The position numbers and the translations under genes are program-made. A stretch of 64,000 bases of DNA from assembly GCA_024663395.1 (NCBI GenBank), contig JANFAH010000029.1:682001-746000 (forward strand), read 5' to 3'. This document shows, piece after piece, positions 13,009 through 24,570 of the stretch; positions within the stretch are counted from its first letter, which is position 1; each line of letters opens with the position of its first letter. Source of the stretch: Pisolithus tinctorius (taxonomy: Eukaryota; Basidiomycota; Agaricomycetes; Boletales; Pisolithaceae). The notes below the pieces were generated by a model that was not told the DNA's origin, did no database searches, and was given only the letters and a program-made list of their open reading frames with translations.

Positions 13009-15197
13009 TCAACCACTTGCCATACCTGTGGGCTCATTCTCACCAGTATCAAAGTCATACTCCTTTTCTTGCACCCTGAGCAGTTTCTTTGAGCATGGAT
13101 GCAGCGAGGACAGCCAAGCGGCATCATAGCAATTCACAGGAAGCCCAGGAGGAGCAGTGGTGGCATCATTGAATTTGTCTGAATGTGGGCAGTTTTGGAG
13201 TTGTGTACCTGCTCTCTTACACTTTCCAATCGTGACAGAAAGGAACTCCACTATTGCTAAATCTGCCTCCCACATGAGCATAGCAAGTTTTTGGCTGCAC
13301 CAGCAAGGATAGACATGTGGGTAATTAATCGTCCTTCTTGTTTCATCTTCAGACTTGTCAGAGCTTATACCCTGAGTCCCAAGGTGCTTGACTAATGGCA
13401 AATGCTTCTGCAGGCTAGTATGTTCTGCCATGGCATCAAGGCACAACTTTAACAACTTGAATCGACTAAGGTGAGAGAGAAGAATTGATAACATAGTGCC
13501 TACTCACCCAAACTTTCTGTGCAGTATGGGAAGACTTCTGCAATCTCGCCTTCATGTCCTCCCTGGCCTTCACTGGATTTTCACTTGGGGCAACAACGAA
13601 GTTGTTGTAACGTGATTTGATGTAAGAAAAATGCGCCTTAAAAGCCCCATAGACGATGTCAAAATTACAATACTGTTCAGGGATGGTCTGCAAAGAGTAC
13701 CAACCATGGTTATTGATCTTATCCAGGAAATCCTCAGCAAAGACAGTAAAGGCTTCATGATTATACGGTGTGTCCTTCATGTGAGCGCAGTCTAGAATAA
13801 AATTGGTTGGAGTTACCCTGAGGCAACCAGGTGTGTCCAGTTCATATGCTTCCACCTCCTCCTCAGTAAGCGAACATTTGATAGTGTTCAGGTACTTGTA
13901 GTCAGTAATCTTGAGCAAGCAGAGGGCATGGAGCTGAATGCAGGTCTTGGAAGTAACACTGTCAACAATAGATACAGGGTACAGATGCTGTTTGCACATA
14001 CCGAGAAATATTTGTGCTCTTCTATATCACTTTGCATGAGCACTTCAGATGCTAGATCTGAAGGAATGAAGTTCCAGGGCTTCTTTGGATGCCTAGTCTG
14101 TTTTGAAGGAAATTTGTCTACAATTTGCATCTCAACGTCTCTAGCTGTGTTTGTGCCAACTCGTGAAGCTTTCAGTTCCTCCTGGATGGCAGAGATTCCT
14201 TCCATGATCTTCATATTGGACGAAGCTTGTGACTGCTCAAATGAGGCAAGCATAGAGTTCAACGACTCAGAGAAATAAGACAATAAGGGTGCAAGGTTTT
14301 CACTGCCAGACTGTGAATCAGCGGTGGTGGGACCAGGAGCATTGCAAGGAATGGACTGGACTGAAGGTCCTGGCTGAAATGCAGCAGTGAACCATTGCGG
14401 AGGGGTGGTGAGAGCATTGGGTGCCAACTGTCAAGGTTGAGATGGGGCAGAAGTTGAAGGCCACTGGGGTAGATTGAAGTTTGGTGCATGGAACTCAGTC
14501 TGAGGTAGGCTCCAATGGCTCTGATGTCTGTCTGGGGTAGCAACCCCTTCACCCTGAATCATAGAGGGAACCTTTGATTCTATTTCAGTGATATCACTAA
14601 ATTCCTGGAGGTGCATACCTGACTAGTAGATGGGGTTTCTCAACCATAGGAATCAAGTAAGAGCTGAAGACGCCCTGGTAGTATGCAGGGAGCACAATTA
14701 CAAGAAGAAAGCATACTTGTATTGACATCTGGCTAAGAGAGTGACTGGATGCCCAAGGAGTTGACCGTTCATCATGCTCAACAACACCATCGTCAGAGGA
14801 AAGTGGTGGTCCTTGGATCACTGGCGTCGGGTCTTGTGAGGATACAGAAGTTCGAAAATGGTCTGATACTGGAGTTTCTTCTTGTGACTGTACTCGTGAG
14901 GAGGATGTTCAGGCAGAGAAAGATACCGCATTGACATTGTTACAAGGCTGAATCTCTTGGCCAATTTCCATTATTACATTGTTGTCAGGCAGAGCTCCAA
15001 ACCTGTGGATCACCAAGCATCATGCGGTTGAGAGTATTGAGAAGGGTTGCTTGTGACATTGCTGCTGCTTGTTCAGCATCATGAGTGGTCTGTGCCACCT
15101 GTGGAGCAGTAGAATTACTGGGTGTCCTAGATGACTTGGGACCATGATGACCTTGCTCCCAATCATTTCCAGACCACCATTTGTCGCCAATCGTCAT
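13009..15197 (-). pseudogene. conserved basidiomycete gene of unknown function, with stops
   Basis: Start at the ATG ending at 15197 (MTIGDKWWSGNDWEQGHHG). The N-terminal third is low-complexity (Ser, Gln, Pro). The middle has KPWNFIPSDLASEVLMQSDIE and EEVEAYELDTPGCLRV. The C-terminus has GTQGISSDKSEDETRR and PPGLPVNCYDAAWLSSLHP, which match, from memory, a widespread unnamed family of Agaricomycete proteins with a SSDES motif and a final YDxxWL motif. Introns are clear at about 13940-13995 and 14945-15000. TGA codons at 14909-14911 and 14431-14433 interrupt otherwise open exons; both could come from CGA. Function unknown; such genes often sit in transposon-rich regions. Confidence 0.5.
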
Positions 15198-15304
15198 GAA
15201 GGGAACATGACGGTATCCTCCAATTCTGTGCCATTTTTTATAGCTACTCCTGAGCAGAGTGATTCAGCGACCATCCAACAAAGCTTAGATCTAGGATAGA
15301 TCAA

Positions 15305-15670
15305 GAGGACAAAGGTGGGGTTTACCTTAAGTAAAATTGCTACCACTATTGCCAAGTCATGTGAACCACGCACCAGGACTAGGATCTGGTACTGACAGCA
15401 GGTTGCCATCATCCTTGAAAAGTATCAGCATCGCGAATCAGCAATTCCTTGGTAGTACGACTTTCTTACAATTGTTGGAGAAATCAGAGCAGCTGCCTGA
15501 CACTCCACATTTCCTTCAGTCATGAATACATGTGACATATTCCCATGTGTTCGCTGCCTTTCCTCAAAAGACAAAGACTTCATTGCACCTGTCATGACAA
15601 GCATCAGAAAAAAGAAAAGAAGACACATCAACTCATCATGACAATGGGCTCATGGGTAAGCCCTTTGTCC
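15305..15670. repeat. possible small inverted-repeat element, copy 2
   Basis: Shares its ends with 1685-1937: GAGGACAAAGG at the left and CCCTTTGTCC at the right, with AGATCTAGG just outside and TCATGGGTAAGCC just inside the right end. See the first copy for doubts. Confidence 0.25.
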
Positions 15671-15902
15671 TTACATGATAATCAATTGTGATGCCTGATC
15701 ATACCAAAGAGCAAAAAAGTCTATGGGTCACATATAGCCCACAAGACAGCAACGCATAACACCCCAGGAAGTTGTGCATACCCATAGGTAGAATACTGCT
15801 GTGCTGGTATGCGCTAGGTATCATCGATTTTGCATGCCTTATGGTTCTATACCAATACAGTATCCTATGGAAAGCCGGAGCATCATGCTCCCCCAGACTT
15901 CG

Positions 15903-16218
15903 GACTTTGGCGAATTGCATTCCGCATTTGTGAGTTTGGCATTTGAGGACCTCGAGTACTGCGAATTACATATTCGACTTTGATAAATTACACTTCGAAC
16001 TCGGGAGTTTTGCATTTTGGACTTCGGAGTTTTGCGTTTTGGACTTCGAAGTTTTGCATTTCGGATTCCGGAGTTTTGCATTTTGGACTTGGGAGTTTTG
16101 CATTTCGGACTTGGGAGTTTTGTGTTTCTGACTTTGGAGTTTTGCAGATCGTACTTGGGAGTTTTGTGCATCGTACTTGGGAGTTTTGCACATCATTCTG
16201 GGTAGTTCTGCCCCACAG
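15903..16218. repeat. 22-bp tandem repeat array
   Basis: About fourteen units of 22 bp. The clearest nine run from 15999 to 16196 with a consensus close to ACTTGGGAGTTTTGCATTTCGG; units before 15999 and after 16196 are degenerate. The array leads directly into the left inverted repeat of the KDZ element. One unit-like stretch (CTTGGGAGTTTCTCCCCACA, read on the minus strand) lies at the mirror position near 58830-58849. It therefore seems to be the outermost part of the transposon end, expanded on the left only. Confidence 0.7.
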
Positions 16219-17775
16219 TTTATTTTCCTCACCCCTCCGCATTTTATGTAATTACATAAGCATAAAAAAGCGCAGCCACTACTCCCAAAACATGTCCTCA
16301 TTTGGCATGTGCCTGATATCCAACATTCCCACACACTGCCCTCATTGCCCCCAGCCTCCCCTTCCTTCCTGGGCTCTGTCCCTGCTATGTATGCATTGTA
16401 TACAATGTTTAAATGCACTATAAGTGTATTGGACCATAAATGAATGCTTTTCTGCCCATCCTAATGAGCCTAAATGATTGCAAAGTGTGATAGGGGAAAA
16501 ACAGAAAAAGTGGATGCTTTTTTGATATATTGGACATATCTATCTATTTATTGTGTCCCCTTGAAGGGTCCACGTGTTCCTACAACATATCAAAAGTTGA
16601 TAGGCTGGGATGGGGTGCTTCAAGTGTAGTGGCACAATTGCCTCCACCCTATGTTACACCCTGGAAATATTTTTCTGGGCTTTGTTGCACTGGTAATGTA
16701 ATTTGACATGGTGTATTAGTCATACTAAGTGTATTGGAATGTAATTTGACCATCCATGAAGTGTCTGAGAGGCTCTGAATAACTGGAAAGTATCTTAGGG
16801 GCTAAAACAAACAAAAGTGTTCACATTTTTGATATATTTGACATGGGCACTTAAAAAAGGAATCCTCTTGGAGGATGCTCTTTACCTACAAAATATCAAC
16901 AGATCATGATGTGGGGTGGAAACCTTGAGGTGTTGTGCCATGATCTCTTCCTGTTGGCATTTAGGGGTTTCATCAAGTTCTAGGCTGTACACTGCTATTC
17001 TGACTATCTAGGCAGCACTGATTGGCAGTCACCACAACATTCCCAAGTGCATACATTCAGGGGAGAGCACTGGGGAACTGAAACAATCCTCCAGAGAGTG
17101 TGGGAAAAGGTGCAAAAAATTGCAGAAACTTTCAAAACATATCAAAAAAATGAAATAGCACACCCCACACAATGGATGGTAGTACTGAGATTTTGTGATA
17201 TGATAGGACCTCCTGGGACTATATTAGATCCACTTGAGTGTAACACAACCTCAGAACTTCAGACTGGGTGTTAGTCTCCTACACCTTGAGTAGTCAAATG
17301 TATCCATTGAATCACACATCCTAGTGTATCAATTTTCGCATTTTTGGGTTTTAATGAGTGATGAATGTAATATGTTACATGTATGTATATTTCATCACCA
17401 AGGGAAACTCAGTACTACCATCCATTGTGTGGGGTGTGCTATTTCATTTTTTTGATATGTTTTGAAAGTCTCTGCAATTTTTTGCACCTTTTCCCAAACT
17501 CTCTGGAGGATTGTTTCAGTTCCCCAGTGCTCTCCCCTGAATGTATGCACTTGGGAATATTGTGGTGACTGCCAATAAGTATTCCAGTGCTGCCTAGATA
17601 GTCAGAATAGCAGTAAACAGCCTAAAACCTGATGAAACCCCTACATACCAGCAGGAAGAGATCATGGCACAACACATAATGTACCTACATTGTACCATAT
17701 GACAGGGCCAGCGGAGGCTGACAATTGGCCATGTCCCACGGGCCAGTGGAGGTCGAGCCCTACATTGAGTCATCC
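16175..17775. repeat. KDZ left terminal inverted repeat
   Basis: Matches the reverse complement of 58005-58849 over roughly 850 bp. Anchors are CCTCCGCATTTTATGTAAT at 16235, the block around TGATAGGGGAAAAACAGAAA at 16488, CCTTGAGGTGTTGTGC at 16923, and CAATTGGCC...GGTCGAGCC at 17728-17757. The match is split by the foldback element at 16930-17675. An inner palindrome, TTATGTAATTACATAA, sits next to the outer end in both copies and might be a transposase binding site (inference). Confidence 0.8.
16930..17675. mobile_element. foldback (hairpin) element inside the left inverted repeat
   Basis: Two arms of about 260 bp (16930-17189 and 17408-17675) are inverted copies of each other around a 218-bp loop. 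They begin GTGTTGTGCC and end GGCACAACAC. The right-hand KDZ repeat reads straight through the same point without it, so it was inserted later. There is no ORF of interest. The arms include the flanking GTGTTGTGC of the host repeat, so the true edges are uncertain by about 10 bp. Confidence 0.65.
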
Positions 17776-17968
17776 CCCTGCTGTATGGACCAGCCCAGCT
17801 TCAATTATCAAATAACACATGAGTAGGCCACAATCAAATTGTCCCTGTAGTACCTGGAGTAGCCTAGTGTGAGATGTCACCTATCCAGTGGCATGCTGCA
17901 GCATATGTAGATCAGCACTGGAAGTTGGCACAAGACCTCGGCATGCATCGGGATAGCTCAGCAGTGTA

Positions 17969-18510
17969 GTGTTGTATGATTTCAGAGCACTCCAGGGCAT
18001 ACCATGGCCCTCTGGGGTGAGCTGTGGCATATCTTCTGAAGTGAGCTGTGGCAAGCTGGCCACTCTGGAGCAAATGGCGGAGCATGCCATTGTCCTCCAG
18101 GGTAAGCTGTGGCATGCCAGCCACTCCGGAGCAAATTCCGGAGTAAACTGCAGCACATGTGCCGGAGCATGCCATGGCCGTCCGGGATAAGCTGCGGCAT
18201 TCCAGCCACTCCAGAGCAAATTCTGGAGTAAACTGCAGGACATGTGCCGGAGCATGCCATTGCATTCCAGAGAACTCTGGAGCAGGCCATGGCCCTCTGG
18301 AATAAGCTGCGGCATATGTTCCAAACCAAGGTGTGGCATGGCAGACACTCTGGCGCAAATTGAAGAGCAAACTGTGGCACATGTGCCAGAGCATACCATA
18401 GCATTTCAGAACACTTTGGAGCATGCAATGGCCCTGTGGGGTAAGCTTTTGGCATATGTTCTGAAGCAAACTGCAGCATGCCAGCCACTCTGGAGCAAGG
18501 AGCAAATATT
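17969..18510. repeat. degenerate tandem repeat, KDZ subterminal region
   Basis: Repeats of CACTCTGGAGCAAA-like starts at 18060, 18122, 18208, 18346 and 18486, each followed by GGAGCATGCCATGGCC and TAAGCTGCGGCAT-like words. Spacing is irregular (62 to 140 bp), so units have gained or lost parts. ORFs here on both strands are by-products of the repeat. Confidence 0.65.
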
Positions 18511-18529
18511 ACCAGCATACCCAGCATGC

Positions 18530-19160
18530 CTACCCCCTACAGATACTACCAGAATTGGCATAGCTTAAAAGGTTGGTATTCATTATCACAAACTGGGATG
18601 CAGCACCATGTATTTGGAAGCAGTAGCAGCTGGCAGATATGGCATTCCACATTATGGCACACTGCAGCATGCAGCATAATTCATGGGGAAGTTGTGGCAA
18701 CATGTACTGCAGCATGTGGTGGCAGCCGGCAGGGATTGCTCGGCACCCTCTGGCAATGCAGTCAAGTTGGCTAGACTTTATAGAGATGTGTGGCAGCTGG
18801 TGGCATAGGGATGGCATACAGTGGCAAACACCTGATTGGCTTATGATCCACGTCAAAGCTGCATATGTGGCATGGATGGTTCTGCATATGGCAGCACATG
18901 GTTAGATGCAGAGGAATAAACCGGCAGTGTGCGGCAGCTGGTGGCATTGGCCCAACATATGGCGGCACACATCAGGATTGAGTAGGATTCATGTCAGTGC
19001 TTGGCATCCAGCATGGATAGTTCTGAATGTGGCAGCACATAGCTAGGGTACTATAGGTATGGACATGAAGCATAGCACAAATTGTTGGTATTCTGCATAT
19101 CTTACCACCAGTATAAGATCATAATGTATACTTCATAAGATCACAGAAGGGTGGCTAGTA
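18530..19160. repeat. GGCA-rich low-complexity region
   Basis: No gene seen. The sequence is dense in GGCAGC, GGCAT and GCAGCA words with imperfect repeats such as TGTGGCAGCTGGTGGCAT (near 18790) and TGCGGCAGCTGGTGGCAT (near 18930). A TGCC-rich counterpart lies at the other end of the transposon (57040-57830). Confidence 0.5.
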
Positions 19161-19274
19161 ATGTTGTATTTATGTCATAGATTTCATTCAAACCAGGATT
19201 GTGCCAATCAATACTGGACGCCCAGGGCATTAAATAATGACCAATACAATACAACACAAGATGCCATGGGTGAT

Positions 19275-22200
19275 TTACATGCTGGCAAGAGCCTGCAACA
19301 CCAACAGAACACGCATCCAATCACTTCGAGGGACTCCAAGCCAGTTGTGAATATTGTCCCACATGTAGAATGCCAGTGAGCAACGGTTGCCGCTCACATC
19401 ATTCACACCATGCCGCAAAAGCCAGCTGGAAAAAGCTACAACAGTGCCAGGCCGGTAATCAAATTGAAGACCAAGAGAGGGAATGTCCAGAACGCATTCG
19501 GAATAATTGCTGACACTAACGAGCATGTCATACCAGTCAGCACAGGATTGTGGGTCATGATGGAGGGGAGCAGACCGGTTAGCAATCATGGAGATGTTGG
19601 TATAAATGGTTAGCCAGTGTCGGAGTGCTGCCGCCATTTCGGGATCATTCACGGCAGACCACTCAGATAGCTGCCACATGGCTTGGCGACTGGCATTGTA
19701 CAAGGAAGGGTGCATAATTGAGAGTGAAGCAGAGAGAATTGCAAATGGTGTTCGGACCGCTTGGATCCATCGCCAAGTGGCGGGAGCCGCAAGGTCCGCA
19801 GATACGGAAGGCTGGTGTGCCCGAGTCTACAACGTTAGAAATAAGTATTTTGAGATAAAGCACTAGGATGATGCGCTGTAAGTTAGGTATTTAGCGCTGC
19901 TAGGGAGAGCTGGGGACTCCTAGGGCTTGATAGAACAGGGTCTAGTTCGACCCAAAGGGACTCTGAGCTTGGAAGTGAGAAAAGAGGGTGAAGGAGTGAC
20001 TGGAGTTGGTCAAAACGAATGGAGTGGGGAAATGAGCGAACAATGGCGTCTGGAGGTCGTCTAGGGGTGCCTCAGTGAGGGCTTTCGCAGTCTTTCTTTC
20101 GCAGTCTTTGATTTCGCAGTCTTTTCAGTCTGGTTCCTCCCTTTTTTTGTTGTGTACTGTAGACCTACACTAGTGCGCAAAAAATGCTGACTAAGCTACC
20201 AAAAATGCGCCACAAAGGTAGGCTAAGTATCACTAATGTAAATCAAAGCAAAAACACAATAGAAAAGATAAAAATAATTAAATCACCTCAGTAGGGAGTA
20301 CTTATTCCCTACAGCGCACGGCATGACCAAGTTGATGCTGGGCCAGGGAAAGCTCTAAGCAGCCAGCCGGCAAACGGTGATCCACCCCAAAGTAATCGGG
20401 TGATGTTCGCCAGGAACCATCAGATATGCTTTGAGTCAACATATTGGAAAGTGGGGGAATAGCTCCCACCATCTGGTCCTTGGTAGGGTTGTGAACTGAG
20501 GACGGCAGGATGCATCACAATGCCTACCTGCATTGATTGGGACATTGCACTGGGTAGATACCACAAAGCAATTGCATCCCCTTCACCCAGAATGATTGCA
20601 GGAACGTCCAAATAACCACTCAGATATGGTGGGTGAGTGGAAAGGATACGGGCCTCTCGGTTCAAATTGAAACCTGTTTCTCGAGGCGATAGGCTTTCTG
20701 ACAGCCTTATTAATTCAATGCCGGAGGGAACTGCAATAAACGTTAGCAGGACGCGCGGTACCGCTGTGAGTCAAAGTGTGGAAAGGCAGTGGGAACCAAC
20801 CAAAACCAACACAAAAGACAAAAGTAGAGCGAGTGGTGGTGTGCCTCCGCGGAACCTGGAGGGCAGAAACCTGAATGTGGGGGGGGACTTCAAGTAGAGG
20901 TGCTCCTGGCGCAAGTCGACGACGAGTTACGCAGGAGAGGATGAATGAATGCCAATTGAGAAGGGGACGCTGAACAGAGCGAAGGTGTTCAGCCGAAAGG
21001 TACTTCAAGTAATGGACTTCAAGTAAATGTGCTCCTTGCACAAGTCGATGACGAGTTATGCAGGAGTGGGAGGATGACTAAGCAAGACTTGCTGACTAAG
21101 TGGGGATGGAGCTTCAGATAATGGTGGTAGATAGACTCTTCCGAATGAGCCTCAACTACCAAGGATATGAATGATGACAGATAGACCCCTTCGTGGAGCC
21201 TCAACTGTCGATGACGAGATAGGCACTGAGCTGAACTGACTTCTTCTGAATGACTTCTTGATTGATTCCTGATTCTGATTGATTGTGGGTAGCTAAGTAC
21301 ATGGGGGTTTATATACTGAGGGGGGAGCACAGCTTGTGACAAACAAGGCACAAACACTTGGTAAGTAATGAGTAAGGACTGAGTAATCATGATGAGTAAG
21401 CGAGAAATGAAGAGTAAGCAAGCAAAGAGGATTGGTAAGTATTGGCAATGAGCGAGTCAAGGATAGTCAAAATATCACAAAATGAGTCAAATAGAATCAG
21501 AAACTGAGTAAGCGCACTGATATCACATTAGGGGGTGGCGATGCAAGTTAGATCCCGGTGGAGGCATCTCTAGATCCAAAGACGGCATGACAGATGGATG
21601 GTGTTTCCAGATAGGGAAGTATTAATTCCAGAATTGAAGGGCATGAGTCAGGCGTCAAAGGGGGCTAGGGCATTGGGGGTCTGTGGGGCAATGAGAGCAT
21701 ACGCGATCGCGTCTCCCACCCTTCCATCCTCTCAGCGAAGTTAACAAAAACTTCATGAACGGGGCTCTGACGGAGGAGGAGGAGAAGGGGGGACGTCTTC
21801 TGCTGGATCTTGCAGTAAGAAGGCAAGATGCATGTCATACTCGTCATGAATGCGATCAGGGAGGCTGGAGGACAGTAGATTATACTGCAGCTGTCGCAAT
21901 GCGGGAAGAATGATGGACGAGACTGGAATAAAGACGGTGCAAGGAGCAGGGAGGAACGATCCATATGCTTCATCAACCGGGGAGACTGAAACGACCACAT
22001 AAGACCTTTCTAACCAAGTGACAGACCTGAGGCGACCAAAGAACGTCCTTCTGGAAGTCATACTGACAAGGAGAACACGCTGACCAAGCTGCATGGGACG
22101 AGATGGGGCTGACAACAATGGGATGAACCAGGGGGCTTCAGGACGGAAGCTGGTGGGAATGCCTGGCAGATATACGTAGCCACTGTCTCTGGCAAATGAG

Positions 22201-23010
22201 ACAAGCGAGATGACTGACGAAGAGGTGGCCATGATTGATGGACTTAGTGAAATGAGCGTCTGATGGATGGAGTGCTGTAGAAACGCGCAGGGTGCGAGGA
22301 TCCTCTCCAAATTTGGAAGGAAGAATCATGGGGCTGAGCACTTTAAGCGAGCATGGGAACGGAGTCGATATCTTTGGAAATGGTGGAGATATGACGAAAA
22401 CCGGAATGCCGTACACAGGCGCTAAAAACCTTTAATGTGCGCTTAACTTGCTTCCTCTTTTCTCTTTAGCACTGATGACTCGATCTTGTGCGAAGGATGA
22501 CTGTTCATGTCCAACAGTCTTTCTACGCATGAGGCCTTTAGTCTTCATCTGCATGCTTGGGCATTGTGCACAACTCGTCAACGAGTTAGGCAGAGTCAGC
22601 TGTAACCATGTCCACAACACCTTTGGTGTGTGACACCGCTATTAAAACGGCGTACGGGGATTGCGATAGGCCTGGGCCAGTGTTGCTGCCATTTGATTGA
22701 GTGCAATACATGTCTGGACCTCGAATTCCAGAGGTTGTGGCGGGACAGCAGTAGTGCAAGGGTGCATCTCATGGAGAACTCGGTGGCGCATGTACTCCGC
22801 AAGCTGGGCAGAAAGCAGATAGTTGGATGAAAATGAGGCAGTACCAGACATTTCTGCTGCGATCAGGTTCGGGAAGCTGGGGAAATCCACCGGCCTCAAG
22901 CGGGATATCGTCCTGAGACACAAGGAACACATGCGGCACGGATCCCCAGCCGTAGCAATTGTGTGGCCAATATTGATGGCAGTGGCAGCGACTAATGCAG
23001 CAACATTGAA
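19275..23010 (-). CDS. TET/JBP-family 2OG-Fe(II) oxygenase
   Basis: Visible exons, in order: 23010-22656, 20730-20528, 20478-20320 and 19826-19275; earlier exons probably lie between 23010 and 23500 but are not resolved. The introns have clean GT...AG ends and CTAAC branch points, and the four exons join in one frame (1269 nt). The last exon carries a double-stranded beta-helix signature: PLHHDPQS (HxD iron ligands), LGLQFDYRPGTVVAFSSWLL, RHGV (distal His) and GNRCSLAFYM (Arg for 2-oxoglutarate), which matches fungal TET/JBP proteins. Those enzymes oxidise 5-methylcytosine or thymine in DNA in the nucleus. IILGEGDAIALWYLP in exon 2 also fits this family. Two solo LTRs (19877-20313 and 20765-22635) sit inside introns, so the coding frame survives. 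Activity is unproven. Confidence 0.72.
19877..20313. mobile_element. solo LTR, 437 bp, in a TET/JBP intron
   Basis: Starts TGTAAGTTAGG and ends TTATTCCCTACA, with target duplication GCGC at 19873-19876 and 20314-20317. Its right half resembles the LTRs at 40945 and 52309 (TGCTGACTAAGC, AAAATGCG, AGTAGGGA...TTCCCTACA). Without the LTR the minus strand reads a 51-nt intron GTGCGC...TTGTAG; the insertion falls just after the donor GT. Confidence 0.85.
20765..22635. mobile_element. solo LTR of the large Gypsy family, in a TET/JBP intron
   Basis: A 1871-bp copy of the LTR found at 24571-26432 and 34213-36074, beginning TGTGAGTCAAAG and ending GGTGTGTGACA, with target duplication CCGC at 20761-20764 and 22636-22639. 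It differs from the other two copies at many sites, so it is an older insertion. Without it the minus strand has an intron with donor GTACGC, branch point TGCTAAC and acceptor TTGCAG. Confidence 0.9.
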
Positions 23011-23518
23011 CTAAATGCAGCATAGAAAGCTCTCTGCAGCAATGGGACTACAGGCTCATTGGCATTCCGGGATGCGGCCCAGCCGGAACAAAACCTTGAA
23101 CAGCTGAGGATGCTGCTGAAGTATACATTACTGAAGATATTAGCCCCTTCCACATGTTCCAATTGGGGGTTGCACATTTCTGATACTGCTGGCAACATGA
23201 ATCAACGTCCAGATTACCAGCCTGTTTCGCCAGTGGCCTCGTTGAATGGGCAGTTGTTGAGCACCAAGCTGGAGATGGTTCAATGGCACTGGCACATCAC
23301 AGATATGTCACTGTAAACCTGGTGGATGGCTTTATAGACTGCCGGCCCCAAAATGATGCTGACATGATTGGGGCCACAGGGAGTAGAGTACACAAAAGAC
23401 CCATTGATCATGGGAATGCCCCTATACATTTTCCGGCATTGATTCTAATACAGTACAGCTACCAGCCTCAAAGGAAACTCATTATAGATGGTTGATAATA
23501 TGTACACTTGCTGTATAT

Positions 23519-24300
23519 TCATTCCTGCACCTTTGACACCGACTCCACCCATGCAACCTGTAACGCAAGTTTAGATCGGGTAATGGCTTCCAGTGATGAC
23601 ATCTGCTCCTGTGAATGTAAGATTAACTTGGAAAGATACGATAACTCCTGATTGATATCCTTCAAGCCTTCTGTGCACATCGTGTGTAGTGCAGTGCATT
23701 CGGCAGTGGGCGATGGATGCGAATTAATAAGCAGTGGTAGTGAAATGCCACCGTTCTGATACCACAGGTGAGTTGAAAGCGGGCGAAATAGTGCCGCCAC
23801 TTACTGATACTCCTGCAAAAAATTCCGCAGCTTCAGCAATTACGTCCCTCAGCGGTCTCCTCTCATATCCCAATTCCACCTTGCCGCTGTCATTCTGCCA
23901 CCATGCATGGGCCATGATAGTGGCCAGTTTGACATGGCACTCCTTAATCCTTGTGACATGGGGATTCAAGCTTTTGATCAAAGCTAAAATGTCCCAGGGA
24001 CTCCGTTTGCCATCGTTGAGGTACGTTAACAGCCGCTCGGCTGTGAGCAGCACGATAAGTGTGATGGGATGGCGAGATGCTGCGCCCATCAGACGCTCCA
24101 TTGTACCCTGTACCACTATCAAACATGGCACCAACAGAGGAACAGTGGCTTACCACTTCCGCCAGGAAATATTGATACCAACTGGTGTGCCGGTATTCAG
24201 ACCAATCCGGCTTCTTCATGGCAGTGACAAGGCGATGAAACCTCATTCCCATGTACTGCATGGCCATGGAGAGGTCGGCCACAGTGAATGTTGAGGACAT
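23519..24300 (-). CDS. unnamed KDZ-island gene, coiled-coil C-terminus
   Basis: Start at the ATG ending at 24300 (MSSTFTVADLSMAMQYMGMR). There are three likely exons: one up to about 24150, a second containing HPITLIVLLTAERLLTYL and YERRPLRDVIAEAAEFFAGV (near 23810-24110), and a last one containing EGLKDINQELSYLSKLIL (near 23640) and ending at 23519. The final part is heptad-rich and probably a coiled coil. No enzymatic motif or membrane segment is seen. It is codirectional with the TET/JBP gene and the transposase inside the same transposon, so it is probably a passenger of the element. I do not recognise the family. Confidence 0.45.
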
Positions 24301-24570
24301 GACTTACCGGCATGAAGGCAGCGATGTCATACTACATAAGTGTTGGCCAACTTTCCCACGGCTTTGTGTGTTGGCAGGCATTTGCCATCGAGGCAGTAAT
24401 CATCAGCAAATGCTAGCCTCGCATTCAACTACACCAACTAATATATGATCGATAATCCCAGCATCATTTGGGAGACCTCAAAAATGATTTCATTGCAGAC
24501 AGCTAGCAGTCTCTACATGGAAATGGTTCACAGAAGACACGCTAATCTGCCATACATCTGGCATTGGCGT

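Noticed and set aside
15903..16218. 22-bp repeats as a CRISPR array
   Set aside because: The units are directly adjacent with no spacers, and this is a eukaryotic genome.
15839..16423. Long ORFs (110-150 codons) on both strands over the 22-bp array
   Set aside because: The 22-bp period shifts frames and gives repetitive peptides such as KTPKS; they are by-products of the repeat.
17881..18527. Overlapping 170-200 codon minus-strand ORFs
   Set aside because: They lie in the degenerate tandem repeat and are open in all three frames, so there is no sign of selection on protein.
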